DNA of 64,000 bases from Natronosalvus caseinilyticus (GCF_017357105.1 NZ_CP071596.1:3224001-3288000); one strand, 5' to 3'. Shown: positions 16,851-25,797, counted from the stretch's first letter. Notes: generated from the sequence alone by a model not told the origin. Program-made: numbers and translations.

Positions 16851-19070
16851 TCACGCGATCGGATAGGCGAGCAGTAGCTGTTCTTCCGGCCAGTAAAACC
16901 GACCGTCGTAGTAGATCGGGGCTTCGGATTCCGCGAGGAAGTCGGTCACCGATTCGGGATCGACGTCGAACGAGAGTGGATTCGGTTGCAGGCGCTTTTC
17001 GTCGTCCCAGTTGGGGACCGCGTATCCGCCGACCGGATCGATCGGGAACGGAACGGCCGTTACCCGGAGGTCGTCCGGCTCTCCTCGAGTGTCTCCGTCA
17101 CCGGCTGTGCACTCGTCACCGTCCCCAGTACTGGCTCGACGGTCGCCAGCAGTTAGCACGTAAATCAGGGTCGGCCACCAGCTAGCGACGAACCGGCAGC
17201 TGCCGTCGCCGACGACGGCTCGCGACCGAGGCTGGGACTGGGATTGGATGGTGTCGGTTCTGGCCGCACACAGCGTCGCCGTGGCCAGACTGTGACCGTA
17301 CAGGAGCAGTTCGCCGACGGTCGTGTCGCTCGAGTGATCGCCATTCTCGTCGTTATCGCTACTCACTCCAGGGGCTTTGGCGACCCCGGCGACGCTCCCG
17401 CGCTCGACGAGGTCGAGGGCGAGCGATCGAGGACCGTCAATCTGAAACAACTGGACGTCGTTCTCCGCCAGCGACGCTGGCTCGAGGACGCCATCACGAC
17501 AGCGAATGCCGGCCTCGGAGCAGTCGCCAATGACGTGGAGGAAGTCCACCCCCGTCTCGAAGACGTCGGCGAGTTCCTCGCGAGAGGGCGTCTCGAGCGC
17601 GGTCACGGTCGGTGAGAGCACGTCGTCTCGTCGTCGGTAGCGATCGACGATTGCTGATCGTTCTGCGTCCGTGGTTTCGTCCGTGAACGCGACGACGACC
17701 GCTCGCCGTCGGTGGTCGCGTCCGAGATACTCGAGGCGATTGCGGTAGGCGACGGGCGTCGCCGTGAACGCGGCGTCGGTTAGGTCCGAGGCGGTCTGAC
17801 CCGACCACAGGCGACCTCGCAGCCGAGTAATCGCCTCGAATCGCCGTTTGTTGCTCGAGGGAGAACCGGCTTCCGTCACCTCCACCGCATCCGCCTCCGC
17901 TTCCTTCGGAAGCTCGATCGCCGCCATATCGTACAACAGATGGGGAAGTTGAGCGACCGATTCCGGCGACGGATCGACCGTCATCCGGAACGGCCAGGAG
18001 GGAAGCGCCTCCTCGAGCGGCGACCCTGGAAACGAGAGATAGGCCTCGAGACGCTCCGCGAGCGGTGCCTCGACGCACGGCTCGAGGTCGATTCCGGCCG
18101 ACTCGAGGAGACCGTGCGCCCGAACGGTCCACTCCGAATCGTCGTACCACGTGGCGAGCATATCGAGGAAGAAGACGCGCTCCAACAGCGCTGCCGCCTG
18201 CCCTTCGAACGCCGGAAGCGGGTCGAACTCGTGGTGGACGTCGACAGCAGGCGCACGCAGGATCGGTGCCGAGTCGTCCTGGACGCGGACGCGAGCCCCC
18301 AGATAGTACGCCAGTGGAGCCGCCGGCAAGAGCGCCGACAGCGAGTCCGGGATCAGGAGTTCGATGCCGGTGTCGGGTGTCGCCGCCTCGACGGCCGCCG
18401 GTACGACCGTCTCCGACCCGAGGCGAATCGTCGGCGGATAGCCCCGGTTGTTCCGGTGGACTCGGTCGACCGATGTCTTCGTAATGGCGGCGCCGAGGTG
18501 CGACACGGCCGTTGCAAACCCTTCCGTCGTGGGTTCGACGGTCAACTCGTGGCGCGGGTAGTCGACGTACGTCTTGAAACCGAAGGTGACCGTCGTGGGA
18601 TGAGGAAACGAGATCGTAAGTCCGGATTCCGGCCGGTATCTGATCGTTCCGGCACCGTCGAACCAGAGGTGGACGTTGATGGTCGATTCGACCGAACACC
18701 GGTACTGTCCCTCGGGTAACGAGTATCGGACCGGTCGGTCGGTGCCGACGTCGTCGCGGGCAGTGGCCGTCGTTTGTCCGTTCCGTTCGACCTGAAACGA
18801 GCCGTCGGACCGAATTACTTTGAGGAAGTTCTGCAGGTCGTACCTGATCTCCGTGACTCGAGCCGTAATCGTCGCGTCGACCTGCTCGCCGACGTCGCAG
18901 TCGTCCACGAACGGGTCCCACCCGGTCAGTCCAAACGAGAGTTCGTTCCCCGCGATGTCGGTTACGTCGAGGGACGAACTGGCGGTATGGAACGTGACGT
19001 CGACGAGGTCGAGGTCCGGACCGGGGCCAGGGCTGGGGCTGGGGCTAGCGCCGGGGCCAGCACCGTTCAC
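16851..19070 (-). CDS. large haloarchaeal protein with a degenerate CHAT-like C-terminal domain
   Basis: 739 residues from GTG 19070, which is preceded by a G-rich GGTGG Shine-Dalgarno-like run. After a Pro/Ser/Gly/Ala-repeat leader (about residues 1-20), a beta-rich region covers about 20-190 and a helical region follows to about residue 470. The C-terminal third has the CHAT/caspase-like order: VVVAFTDET, then FLHVIGDCSEAGIRCRDG, then VQLFQIDGPRSLALDLVERG, then VGELLLYGHSLA. The catalytic His (usual GH) is Asp, and the catalytic Cys region (usual NAC) reads QID. It is probably catalytically dead. It lies downstream of a sensor kinase in the same direction. Confidence 0.55.
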   Translation of the reverse strand: MNGAGPGASPSPSPGPGPDLDLVDVTFHTASSSLDVTDIAGNELSFGLTGWDPFVDDCDVGEQVDATITARVTEIRYDLQNFLKVIRSDGSFQVERNGQTTATARDDVGTDRPVRYSLPEGQYRCSVESTINVHLWFDGAGTIRYRPESGLTISFPHPTTVTFGFKTYVDYPRHELTVEPTTEGFATAVSHLGAAITKTSVDRVHRNNRGYPPTIRLGSETVVPAAVEAATPDTGIELLIPDSLSALLPAAPLAYYLGARVRVQDDSAPILRAPAVDVHHEFDPLPAFEGQAAALLERVFFLDMLATWYDDSEWTVRAHGLLESAGIDLEPCVEAPLAERLEAYLSFPGSPLEEALPSWPFRMTVDPSPESVAQLPHLLYDMAAIELPKEAEADAVEVTEAGSPSSNKRRFEAITRLRGRLWSGQTASDLTDAAFTATPVAYRNRLEYLGRDHRRRAVVVAFTDETTDAERSAIVDRYRRRDDVLSPTVTALETPSREELADVFETGVDFLHVIGDCSEAGIRCRDGVLEPASLAENDVQLFQIDGPRSLALDLVERGSVAGVAKAPGVSSDNDENGDHSSDTTVGELLLYGHSLATATLCAARTDTIQSQSQPRSRAVVGDGSCRFVASWWPTLIYVLTAGDRRASTGDGDECTAGDGDTRGEPDDLRVTAVPFPIDPVGGYAVPNWDDEKRLQPNPLSFDVDPESVTDFLAESEAPIYYDGRFYWPEEQLLLAYPIA

Positions 19071-19215
19071 GCCACCACCCCCGATATCAACACGGCGGCC
19101 TCTCGATGGGCTCGAGTGACTCGAGTAGGTTGGGCGAGTCGAATGAATTGGACGGATCGGGCGGATCGGGCAACTCGAGCGAATCGGCCGAATCGAACGA
19201 CTCGAGTGAACCGGA
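19071..19215 (+). repeat. low-complexity spacer between kinase and CHAT-like gene
   Basis: This 145-nt interval is built of repeated CGGATCGGG, CGAATCGG and CTCGAGTGA-like units. An in-frame extension of the CHAT-like gene up to ATG 19226 would encode a Ser/Arg/Pro/Ile-repeat unlike its own core, so it was treated as a spacer. It may also be a variable-length linker if the longer start is used. Confidence 0.45.
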
Positions 19216-20886
19216 TCACTGCTCATCACCGTTCGATTCCGGAACTGCCGACGAATCGGGCGTTCCAACCGCGGATTCGTGGATGAGATAGACGCTCGTG
19301 AACTCGAATCGCGCCCCACCAGCCGATCCGTCGGTACACTCGACGCTCCAGCCGTGTTCGTCCGCGATTCGATCGACGATCGCGAGACCGAGTCCGGTCC
19401 CTCCGGAGTCCGAACTGTAGCCGGATTCGAACACCGCCTCCCGTTCAGACGGGGGGATTCCGGGGCCGTCGTCCTCGACCGCGAACCCGTCGTCGCACGT
19501 GCCGACCCGGACGCAGACCGCCGCTTCGCCTCGAGTTCCTGGCGAATCGCCGCCAGGGTCGGATTCGGATCCGGTTTGGCCCGAAGCGGTGCCGTGCTCC
19601 ACGACGTCGGCACCACGAGATCCACGGCGATCGCGTGCCGAACCGTGTTCCACCGAATTTCGGAACAGGTTCTCGAACAACTGGAGCAAGCGCGTCGGGT
19701 CCGAATCGATCCAGACACCGCCGTCGTCCAGTTCGAGACGGGCGTCTCGCGTGTCGACGTGTTCCCAGGCTTGCTCGGCGACGACGGACAGTCTGACCAG
19801 CTCGAGGCTTCCCGTCGCGTCACCCGTGCGAGCGACCGCCAGCACGTCGTCGATGAGCTGTTCCATTCGGTCGTGAGCCTGCTGGATTGCGGCGACAGCA
19901 TCGTGGTCTTCGCCGAGTTCGTCCCGGACGAATCCCAGATAGCCGTTCGCGACCGTGAGGGGATTTCGGAGGTCGTGGCTGACGATGCTCGCGAACTGAT
20001 CGAGGCGCTCGTTCTGTCGCTCGAGTTCGCGCTCCCGGACTTTCAGCTCGGTGAGGTCGGTGTAGATCCGGTATCCTCGGGTCGTTTCGTCGTCCGTTGC
20101 AATCGGGACCGTTCGGCGCAAGAACGGTCGTGGTCCGGATGGCGTGTTTCTGACGACTTCGGTTTCGGTTTCGCCGTCGGGTGCGTGTTCGATCAGCGGC
20201 GTTCGAGTGGATTCGTCGCCTCCGTCGTCGGGTACCTCGAGTACGTCCGCAATCGTTTCGCCGACGATCGATTCGGCGTCACGCCCGAAGACGCGAACGA
20301 ACGCGGAATTGACGCGCTCGATCCGGTAGCGCTCGCCTTCGATTCGGTACTGGACAGCCGCGTCGGACACGTTCTCGAACAGCGCGGCGAATCGATCCCG
20401 TTCGGCCTCCAGTGCTGCCTCGTGCTCGACGCTGGTTCGAGCGTTGACCACGATTGCGACGAGCGTCTCGCCGATTCGTCGGTCGAGGTCGGAATACGCG
20501 CCTGGTTCCGACGAGAACGCCTGGAATACGCCATCGTCGGCGATGGGGACGGAGAGGACGGAGCGAAAGGAGTTGCACGTCGGAGCGGCGTCGGGGTCGT
20601 CTCGGAGGTCGTCGACCACGATGGTGGACCCGGTTGCGAGCGTCCGACCGGCGATGCCGGCGTCCGCCGAGAGCGCCTGGCCGGGAATCAGGTGGTTCGC
20701 GTACACTGCCCGGGGGAACAAGCGCCCGTCTCGCTCTGTGGAGATGCTCGCGGCCTCGAACGACAGCGCGTCCGCCGCCGCGATCAGCGCGTGCTCGTAG
20801 ACGGATTCGACGGATGTACACGCATCGAGTGTCGTCGCAATATCGCCCAGTCGCCCGATGGATTCGACGGTCTTCGAAGCAACCAT
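19216..20886 (-). CDS. GAF-PAS sensor histidine kinase
   Basis: 556 residues from ATG 20886. An N-terminal GAF domain (about residues 10-150) is followed by a PAS domain (about 165-285, with NSAFVRVFGRDAESIVGE) and a short DLTELKVRERELERQNERL coil. The phosphorylated His sits in FASIVSHDLRNPLTVANG (about residue 303), with an N-box LFENLFRNSVEHGS and ATP-lid VEDDGPGIPPSEREAVF, then TGLGLAIV. No membrane segments, so it is a cytosolic sensor. It autophosphorylates and passes phosphate to an unidentified regulator; none is adjacent. The downstream gene is the CHAT-like protein. Confidence 0.95.
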   Translation of the reverse strand: MVASKTVESIGRLGDIATTLDACTSVESVYEHALIAAADALSFEAASISTERDGRLFPRAVYANHLIPGQALSADAGIAGRTLATGSTIVVDDLRDDPDAAPTCNSFRSVLSVPIADDGVFQAFSSEPGAYSDLDRRIGETLVAIVVNARTSVEHEAALEAERDRFAALFENVSDAAVQYRIEGERYRIERVNSAFVRVFGRDAESIVGETIADVLEVPDDGGDESTRTPLIEHAPDGETETEVVRNTPSGPRPFLRRTVPIATDDETTRGYRIYTDLTELKVRERELERQNERLDQFASIVSHDLRNPLTVANGYLGFVRDELGEDHDAVAAIQQAHDRMEQLIDDVLAVARTGDATGSLELVRLSVVAEQAWEHVDTRDARLELDDGGVWIDSDPTRLLQLFENLFRNSVEHGSARDRRGSRGADVVEHGTASGQTGSESDPGGDSPGTRGEAAVCVRVGTCDDGFAVEDDGPGIPPSEREAVFESGYSSDSGGTGLGLAIVDRIADEHGWSVECTDGSAGGARFEFTSVYLIHESAVGTPDSSAVPESNGDEQ

Positions 20887-21032
20887 AGTCGAGAGGAGAG
20901 AGACCAGCGTTCGACGCCGTCGTCTCGTTTTATTCTTCTCACCCACTCATATAAATGTTCACGACCGTCAGTCAATCGTCGACACGCGGCCGTTCCCGAA
21001 ACCTTTTGCTGGATGCGGTCCCCTGTCGAACC

Positions 21033-21230
21033 ATGAACGAGTCGTTGCTGGAGATCCTTTGCTGCCCGCTCGACAAAGACGACCTCGAACTCGAGGACCC
21101 CGAGTACGACGAGGACGACGAGATCATCTCGGGTTCGCTCGTCTGCACTAGCTGTGGTGAATCGTACCCGATCGAAGACGGCATTCCGAACCTGCTCCCT
21201 CCGGACATGCGCGAACAATCGCCGGCATAA
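21033..21230 (+). CDS. trm112: Trm112-family zinc-binding methyltransferase activator
   Basis: 65 residues from ATG 21033. It matches Trm112/UPF0434: LEILCCPLDKDDLELED at the start, CTSCGESYPIEDGIPNLLPP at the end, giving a CP...CxxC zinc site and the YPI-GIP hydrophobic patch. Archaeal Trm112 binds and activates several RNA and protein methyltransferases. Length is normal. Its partner methyltransferase is not next door. It is divergent from the kinase gene, with a TATATAAA-like element in the 146-nt gap. Confidence 0.9.
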   Translation: MNESLLEILCCPLDKDDLELEDPEYDEDDEIISGSLVCTSCGESYPIEDGIPNLLPPDMREQSPA

Positions 21231-21239
21231 GGTGATCTC

Positions 21240-21878
21240 GTGTCTCGACACGCGGCCACCGTCACCGTCGATCGAACCGGGTCCGACAGCCTCACCGCCA
21301 GCGCCAGCTCGCTCGAGGCGAGCCACCCGTTCGAGATCCGACTCGAGAGCGAGGGTGGGCCGGCACACGTTCACTGCCGGCTGACCGGCGAGCTAGCGGG
21401 TGCCGCGTCGATCGAGGCGTTGAACGGGGGCAATGGAAACGCTCGAGACGGAAACCACTACGTCGACCCCGACCGACCGACCCCCATCATGATCGACTTC
21501 GATCCGGTGGCGCTCGAGGCGCCACTCGAGGGATCGATCGTCCTCTCGACGGGATACGGCGCGACTGAAACGACGCTCTCAGTGACGCTGCTCCCGACGA
21601 CCCGTCCAGTCGACGTTGACCAGACGCTCGGCGAACCCGCCAGAGAGGAACCGGAACCAACGGCGCTCGAGCGCGCCGTCGAACAGCTTCGAGCCGTCAG
21701 CGGGCTCGATCCTGGTACCCTCGGCGTGCTCGCTCTGGCCGTCCTCGCGATCGCGATTGCCTGGTCGACGGCGGCCGTCATCGGCGGGACCGTCGCGTAC
21801 GTCAGCGTGTTGATCGTCTCGGTCGGAGTTGTCGTCGCGGTCGCCCTGCTGGTCGGACGGCTCGAGCCGCCGGGGTAG
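21240..21878 (+). CDS. C-terminally membrane-anchored beta-rich protein, haloarchaeal hypothetical
   Basis: 212 residues from GTG 21240. The start is supported by AAGGTGATCTC directly upstream, an excellent match to the haloarchaeal anti-Shine-Dalgarno. Residues 1-125 are beta-rich (HAATVTVDRTGSDSLT), and two hydrophobic helices follow (about 157-175 and 178-205), ending in GRLEPPG. The soluble part may face either side. It sits 9 nt after Trm112, so co-transcription is likely. The stop codon lies inside the first of several GGGTAGA repeats. Function unknown. Confidence 0.78.
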   Translation: MSRHAATVTVDRTGSDSLTASASSLEASHPFEIRLESEGGPAHVHCRLTGELAGAASIEALNGGNGNARDGNHYVDPDRPTPIMIDFDPVALEAPLEGSIVLSTGYGATETTLSVTLLPTTRPVDVDQTLGEPAREEPEPTALERAVEQLRAVSGLDPGTLGVLALAVLAIAIAWSTAAVIGGTVAYVSVLIVSVGVVVAVALLVGRLEPPG

Positions 21879-21906
21879 AGGGTAGAGGGTAGAGGGTAGA
21901 GGGTAG
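21873..21906 (+). repeat. GGGTAGA heptamer tandem repeat over a stop codon
   Basis: Four perfect GGGTAGA units (21873-21900) and a fifth partial one follow in register. The stop codon of the upstream membrane protein (TAG at 21876-21878) lies in the first unit. Slippage changes the 3' flank but leaves the coding sequence unchanged. The motif resembles short G-rich runs that can fold as G-quadruplexes. Confidence 0.85.
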
Positions 21907-21977
21907 GAAATAGGGACGCCGACAGCGAACGCACCGACAGCGAAGTCGATAAACCGCTGCCATCCTAACGACCGAGT

Positions 21978-22853
21978 ATGCAAGCGCTGGTCATCGCGGC
22001 ACACGGATCGCACCTGAATCCGGACTCCGCACAGCCGACGTACGACCACGCGGATACGATCCGGAAGACGGGCGCCTTCGACGAGGTTCGGGAGGGATTC
22101 TGGAAGGAAGAGCCCCACTTCCGGGAGGTGATACGGACCGTAGAATCCGACGAGGTGTTCGTCGTCCCCCTGTTCATCAGCGAGGGGTACTTCACCGAAC
22201 AGGTGATCCCGCGAGAGCTCCGCCTCGAGGGCTGGGACCCCGACCTGTGGGACTCCGACGGCACCGACGCCACCGAAGTCACGCTCGAGGTCGGCGACGC
22301 CGAGAAGACCGTCCACTACTGCGGCCCAGTCGGCACGCACGACGCGATGACCGACGTAATCGTCAAGCGTGCCGAGACGGTGACCGACGACCCCGACGTC
22401 GGCCCTGGTTTCGGCCTCGCGGTCGTCGGTCACGGGACCGAGCGAAACGAGAACTCCGCGAAGGCCATCGAGTACCACACCGAGCGCATCCGCGAGATGG
22501 ATCGCTTCGACGAAGTGCGAGCCCTCTACATGGACGAGGAACCGGAAGTCGACGACGTCACCGATTACTTCGAGAGCGAAGACGTCGTCGTCGTCCCGCT
22601 GTTCGTCGCCGATGGTTTCCACACACAGGAGGACATTCCCGAAGACATGGGGCTCACCGACGACTACCGGACGGGCTGGGACGTACCTGGCATCGTCGAC
22701 GGCCAGCGCATCTGGTACGCCGGAGCGGTCGGAACGGAACCGCTGATGGCCGACGTGATCCTCGAACGCGCGGTCGACGCCGGCGCCGACGTCGGCGACG
22801 CGCTCGAGCAAGTCGAGTCCTGGACGAGCGAGACGCCGGCGGCGGGTGACTGA
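21978..22853 (+). CDS. cbiX: CbiX-type sirohydrochlorin cobaltochelatase
   Basis: 291 residues, made of two repeated chelatase halves. Half 1 begins ALVIAAHGSHLNPDSA and has VFVVPLFISEGYFT; half 2 has LAVVGHGTERNENSA and VVVVPLFVADGFHT. The His in AHGS and the later catalytic residues are present, and the PLFxxxG(F/Y) strand is duplicated. CbiX inserts Co into sirohydrochlorin in the anaerobic cobalamin route; close relatives insert Fe or Ni. It is immediately followed by a DR2241-like gene, a pair often found together. Cytosolic. Confidence 0.93.
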   Translation: MQALVIAAHGSHLNPDSAQPTYDHADTIRKTGAFDEVREGFWKEEPHFREVIRTVESDEVFVVPLFISEGYFTEQVIPRELRLEGWDPDLWDSDGTDATEVTLEVGDAEKTVHYCGPVGTHDAMTDVIVKRAETVTDDPDVGPGFGLAVVGHGTERNENSAKAIEYHTERIREMDRFDEVRALYMDEEPEVDDVTDYFESEDVVVVPLFVADGFHTQEDIPEDMGLTDDYRTGWDVPGIVDGQRIWYAGAVGTEPLMADVILERAVDAGADVGDALEQVESWTSETPAAGD

Positions 22854-22854
22854 C

Positions 22855-24093
22855 GTGGTCGAAGACGCTCCCGACGTAGAGACGACGGGGTGGCGAGTAG
22901 CCGACGAAGTGCTCGAGGCGCTCCTCGAGACGATCCGCGAGTCTGACGAGGACGGCCAGCCGACGATCGACTTCGACGGATTCGTCGCGGAGCGACTCGC
23001 GGACGGGTCAGCCTACCGGCTCGAAACCCCGACCGCGACCGTCGAAATCGAGGCGTCGACCGTCGCTGACGCGGGCGCGAGCCCAGCGTCGAGAGACGAT
23101 CCCAGCCGGGCGCTCGAGCCGATCGCCCCCTACGTCACGAACTGGTACGTCTGGGAGCGAACGGTCGGCGGCCGCGAAACCGCTCGACGCGCGTTCTTGC
23201 GGTGGTGTGAGGGGGCGCCGCTGGACGATCCGGACGTCGAGACAGGAGAGACGAAAACGGACGCGAGCGACGTCCTCGAGCGATACGACGCCCTCGAGTC
23301 GGGCGTCGTCCGTCACTGGGGCGAACTCGAGATCACGGCTCGTCTCGCGAGAGAAAGCAGCGGCCACTCCGGCTGCGGCGAGCGCGTCTACGAGATCCGC
23401 CACGTCCAGGACGCCGACGCCACCGACGAGACGCTCGAGGATCACAACGATCCTCGCGACGCTCGCGAAATCGTCACCTACGACGAGGACGGGCGGTACC
23501 GGCCGCTGAAGACCGCGCCGACACTCGTGACTGGGTGGCACTTCGCCGGCCTGTCGGGTGACGACCTCGTCGAAACCGTCCGCACGATCTACCCGGCCAC
23601 CATCGCTAACTGGCACCGCGAGCAACGCGGCGACCTCGACGTCGACCACTGGCTCGAGACGGCCGAGCGCCAGACCGGCATCTACGACGTGATCGACGAA
23701 CTCCCGCGGGAGGCCCTCGAGTGGCTGACCGAAGCCTGCTGCGTCGACTCCCAGTGTCTCAAACGGCGGGAGTGGGAGTACGCGGCCGACGAACCGATCG
23801 ACACCGACCACGGCGACGGCGTCTTCCCCTGCCGGGAACCTTGCTCCCTCGTCGTGGCCGCGGCCCGGAAGTGGGCCATCCTCGAGAGCGAGGAGGAGAA
23901 GACGTGGGAACTCGAGTTGACGACCACCGAGATGAATCAGCTGGCCGAAATCGTCAACGCCGTCGCCGATGGGCGAGTGGACGAGATCCGCGAGGCGGAC
24001 GTCTACGACGGTGCGAACCGCTACCGGGCGCGATACCTCCGCGCGAAGCGAATGGACGACGGCTCGTTCGGCGAGGAAGCGACCGATCGCTAA
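22855..24093 (+). CDS. DR2241-like protein with C-terminal cysteine cluster, paired with cbiX
   Basis: 412 residues from GTG 22855, preceded by a GGGTGAC Shine-Dalgarno-like sequence inside the end of cbiX; GTG 22846 is an alternative. The middle carries conserved LVTGWHFAGLSGDDLVETV, and the C-terminal half holds CCVDSQCLKRREWEY and PCREPCSLVVAAARKWAI. These cysteines fit an iron-sulfur or zinc site as reported for DR2241-type proteins. Its role is unknown. Tight linkage to cbiX suggests a part in metal-tetrapyrrole handling. Confidence 0.82.
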   Translation: MVEDAPDVETTGWRVADEVLEALLETIRESDEDGQPTIDFDGFVAERLADGSAYRLETPTATVEIEASTVADAGASPASRDDPSRALEPIAPYVTNWYVWERTVGGRETARRAFLRWCEGAPLDDPDVETGETKTDASDVLERYDALESGVVRHWGELEITARLARESSGHSGCGERVYEIRHVQDADATDETLEDHNDPRDAREIVTYDEDGRYRPLKTAPTLVTGWHFAGLSGDDLVETVRTIYPATIANWHREQRGDLDVDHWLETAERQTGIYDVIDELPREALEWLTEACCVDSQCLKRREWEYAADEPIDTDHGDGVFPCREPCSLVVAAARKWAILESEEEKTWELELTTTEMNQLAEIVNAVADGRVDEIREADVYDGANRYRARYLRAKRMDDGSFGEEATDR

Positions 24094-24257
24094 GGAGCCG
24101 AAGACCCCCTCGAGTCCCGAGCGCCGACCTCCTCGAGATGGTGATCGTCGGCCTCCTCGAGTCTCGAGTACCGCTCCTTCTCCGTACGCTCGAGGTACGG
24201 GTCTCTTGCATACGCCGCACACAGCGTTTTGCCCGCTCGAGTGGTGATTGATGGCAT
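24090..24257 (-). CDS. possible 55-residue acidic protein (weak)
   Basis: A leftward open frame starts at ATG 24257, inside GCATGC, and encodes a peptide rich in Glu, Asp, Arg and Leu (YLERTEKERYSRLEEADDHH in the middle). The composition is compatible with a helical haloarchaeal peptide, but the frame overlaps the divergent gene start and the upstream gene end, and no clear promoter is visible. Probably spurious unless homologues are found. Confidence 0.22.
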   Translation of the reverse strand: MPSITTRAGKTLCAAYARDPYLERTEKERYSRLEEADDHHLEEVGARDSRGSSAP

Positions 24258-24612
24258 GCTCGTCCAGCTCGAGCAGTACAAACACGAGGAAGTCCAGTTC
24301 GACGACAACCGAACGACCGGCGAATCCCAGACTGCGGACTCGATCGAACGGGAGTCAGAGGAGTACTTCGGCGAAGATATCGAGGAGTTCGACGTCGAAA
24401 CCTGGGAAACCGTCGAGTACGAGGGCGATCCCATTCAACGTCGCGACGTCACGATCGACGGCGTCACCGCTGTCTCCGTCCCCCAGCGATCGAACGAGGA
24501 CGACGACTCGGCGCTCCCCGGAAAGACCATCCAGGTCAGACTCGAGGGCGGCATCGAGACGTTCGAGCAGGCGGAGATCGTCGAGGTGCAGGACGAAAAT
24601 CCGAACGAATGA
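24256..24612 (+). CDS. small acidic conserved-hypothetical protein
   Basis: 118 residues from ATG 24256; TTG 24229 or GTG 24241 are less likely. It is very acidic: VQLEQYKHEEVQFDD, ESEEYFGEDIEEFDVETWE, then VTIDGVTAVSVPQRSNEDDD, VRLEGGIETFEQAEIVEV. Beta-strand alternation suggests a small beta domain. No cysteines, no membrane helix. It lies 162 nt after the DR2241-like gene and convergent with cetZ. Function unknown. Confidence 0.65.
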   Translation: MLVQLEQYKHEEVQFDDNRTTGESQTADSIERESEEYFGEDIEEFDVETWETVEYEGDPIQRRDVTIDGVTAVSVPQRSNEDDDSALPGKTIQVRLEGGIETFEQAEIVEVQDENPNE

Positions 24613-24723
24613 GCGATGAGTAGTGAATGGTGAGCGGAGTCCACGTCGAGTGATCGATGGTCGATAATCGAGGGGTCTCGACGACCGAGGGAATCCCGAT
24701 GCCCGCTTGAAAGCCGACAGCCT

Positions 24724-25797
24724 TCAGAACAGATTCTCGAGTTCGTCGTTCGCGAAGGCGTCGGCCGGGTCGCCGGCCGCTTTCTCGTCTTCGACGCGCT
24801 GGGCCGCACGCGCACGGTCGAGGAACTCCTGAATCCGATCGGAGCGTTCGACGCCGCCCAGCAGGACCAGCGCGGCGATCCGATCGCTATCGAGGGGGAA
24901 GTCCCCACCCCGAACCTGCATGCTCTCGGTCTCGTCCTCGAGCCAGCGCCGCGCCTTCTCGACGCCTTTGCGCGGAATCGTCTCCGGTTTCCCCGCGATG
25001 ACCAGTAACGCTGCGTCGCCGACTCGCGCCTCCGGCAAACTCGTTCCAGTGAGCAACGCCTGCCGGGAGACGCTCATCACGCTTCGAATGTTCTGCGTGC
25101 TATCGTCGCTCGACGGCGCGCTTGCGTACCCCAGCGCGGCGATTCCACCCTGGCGAAGCGTGTTGATGACCTCGCTCGAGTCGACGACGCCCTCGACGGC
25201 CTCGCCCGACGCGAAGAGCAGGCCGAATCGCTGCGCGATGTTTTGATTGATCGACTCGAATCCGCTCTCGACGCTCTCGCCCTGGCTGTGCCAGGCGTCG
25301 TTGTCGACGAGAATCGTCGCGTCGGCCTCGCGAACGAGCGTCTTCAGCGATCGACCCGCGTTCGCCTGGTACAGCGACCCTTCGTTCCGCCCGGGGAGGA
25401 TGCCGAGCGCGTACACCGGGATGTCGTAGACCTGCTGGAGGTGGTGGACGAGAACCGGTGCGCCACCGCTTCCGGTGCCGCCGCCGAGACCGGCCACAAC
25501 GAAGATGGCCTCGGATCTGGAGGTGACGTGGCCATCGAGGTCGCCCAGCACCTCCTGGACGTCCGACTGCATGATCTCAGCGCCGAGTTCGTTGTCGCCG
25601 CCGACGCCGTGTCCGTTCACCCGGTCGGCGCCGATCAGGTGCGTCTCGACGTGCTCGAGCGACTGGAGGTCCGGAGTCGCGGAGTTGATGGCGAACGCTC
25701 CCTGGACGGCGTCGAACTCCATTTCAGCGTCGAATTTCGTGAGGCGCTCGACCACCTTCCCACCGGCCTGGCCGATCCCAATCAGGGCTACTTTCAT
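24724..25797 (-). CDS. CetZ-type tubulin/FtsZ superfamily GTPase
   Basis: 357 residues from the ATG at 25795-25797. MKVALIGIGQAGGKVVERL at the N-terminus and the tubulin signature GGGTGSG (VVAGLGGGTGSGGAPVLV) near residue 100 identify the family; DNELGAEIM and ATILVDNDAWHS are further nucleotide- and interface-type segments. CetZ proteins shape haloarchaeal cells and influence motility. The acidic C-terminal tail ends DELENLF. It lacks the C-terminal FtsZ binding motif, so CetZ rather than FtsZ is favoured. It shares a divergent promoter region with the pilin-like operon. Confidence 0.9.
   Translation of the reverse strand: MKVALIGIGQAGGKVVERLTKFDAEMEFDAVQGAFAINSATPDLQSLEHVETHLIGADRVNGHGVGGDNELGAEIMQSDVQEVLGDLDGHVTSRSEAIFVVAGLGGGTGSGGAPVLVHHLQQVYDIPVYALGILPGRNEGSLYQANAGRSLKTLVREADATILVDNDAWHSQGESVESGFESINQNIAQRFGLLFASGEAVEGVVDSSEVINTLRQGGIAALGYASAPSSDDSTQNIRSVMSVSRQALLTGTSLPEARVGDAALLVIAGKPETIPRKGVEKARRWLEDETESMQVRGGDFPLDSDRIAALVLLGGVERSDRIQEFLDRARAAQRVEDEKAAGDPADAFANDELENLF

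Noticed and set aside
19071-19226. Longer start (ATG 19226) for the CHAT-like gene
   Set aside because: It would overlap the kinase end and add a Ser/Arg/Pro/Ile repeat tail; GTG 19070 with a G-rich ribosome site is preferred, though not proven.
19279-21036. 585-residue rightward open frame opposite the histidine kinase
   Set aside because: The leftward frame has GAF, PAS, H-box and ATP-lid motifs. The rightward translation has none.
21579-22811. 410-residue leftward open frame opposite cbiX
   Set aside because: Runs through the GGGTAGA repeat and lacks conserved motifs; cbiX on the plus strand is clear.
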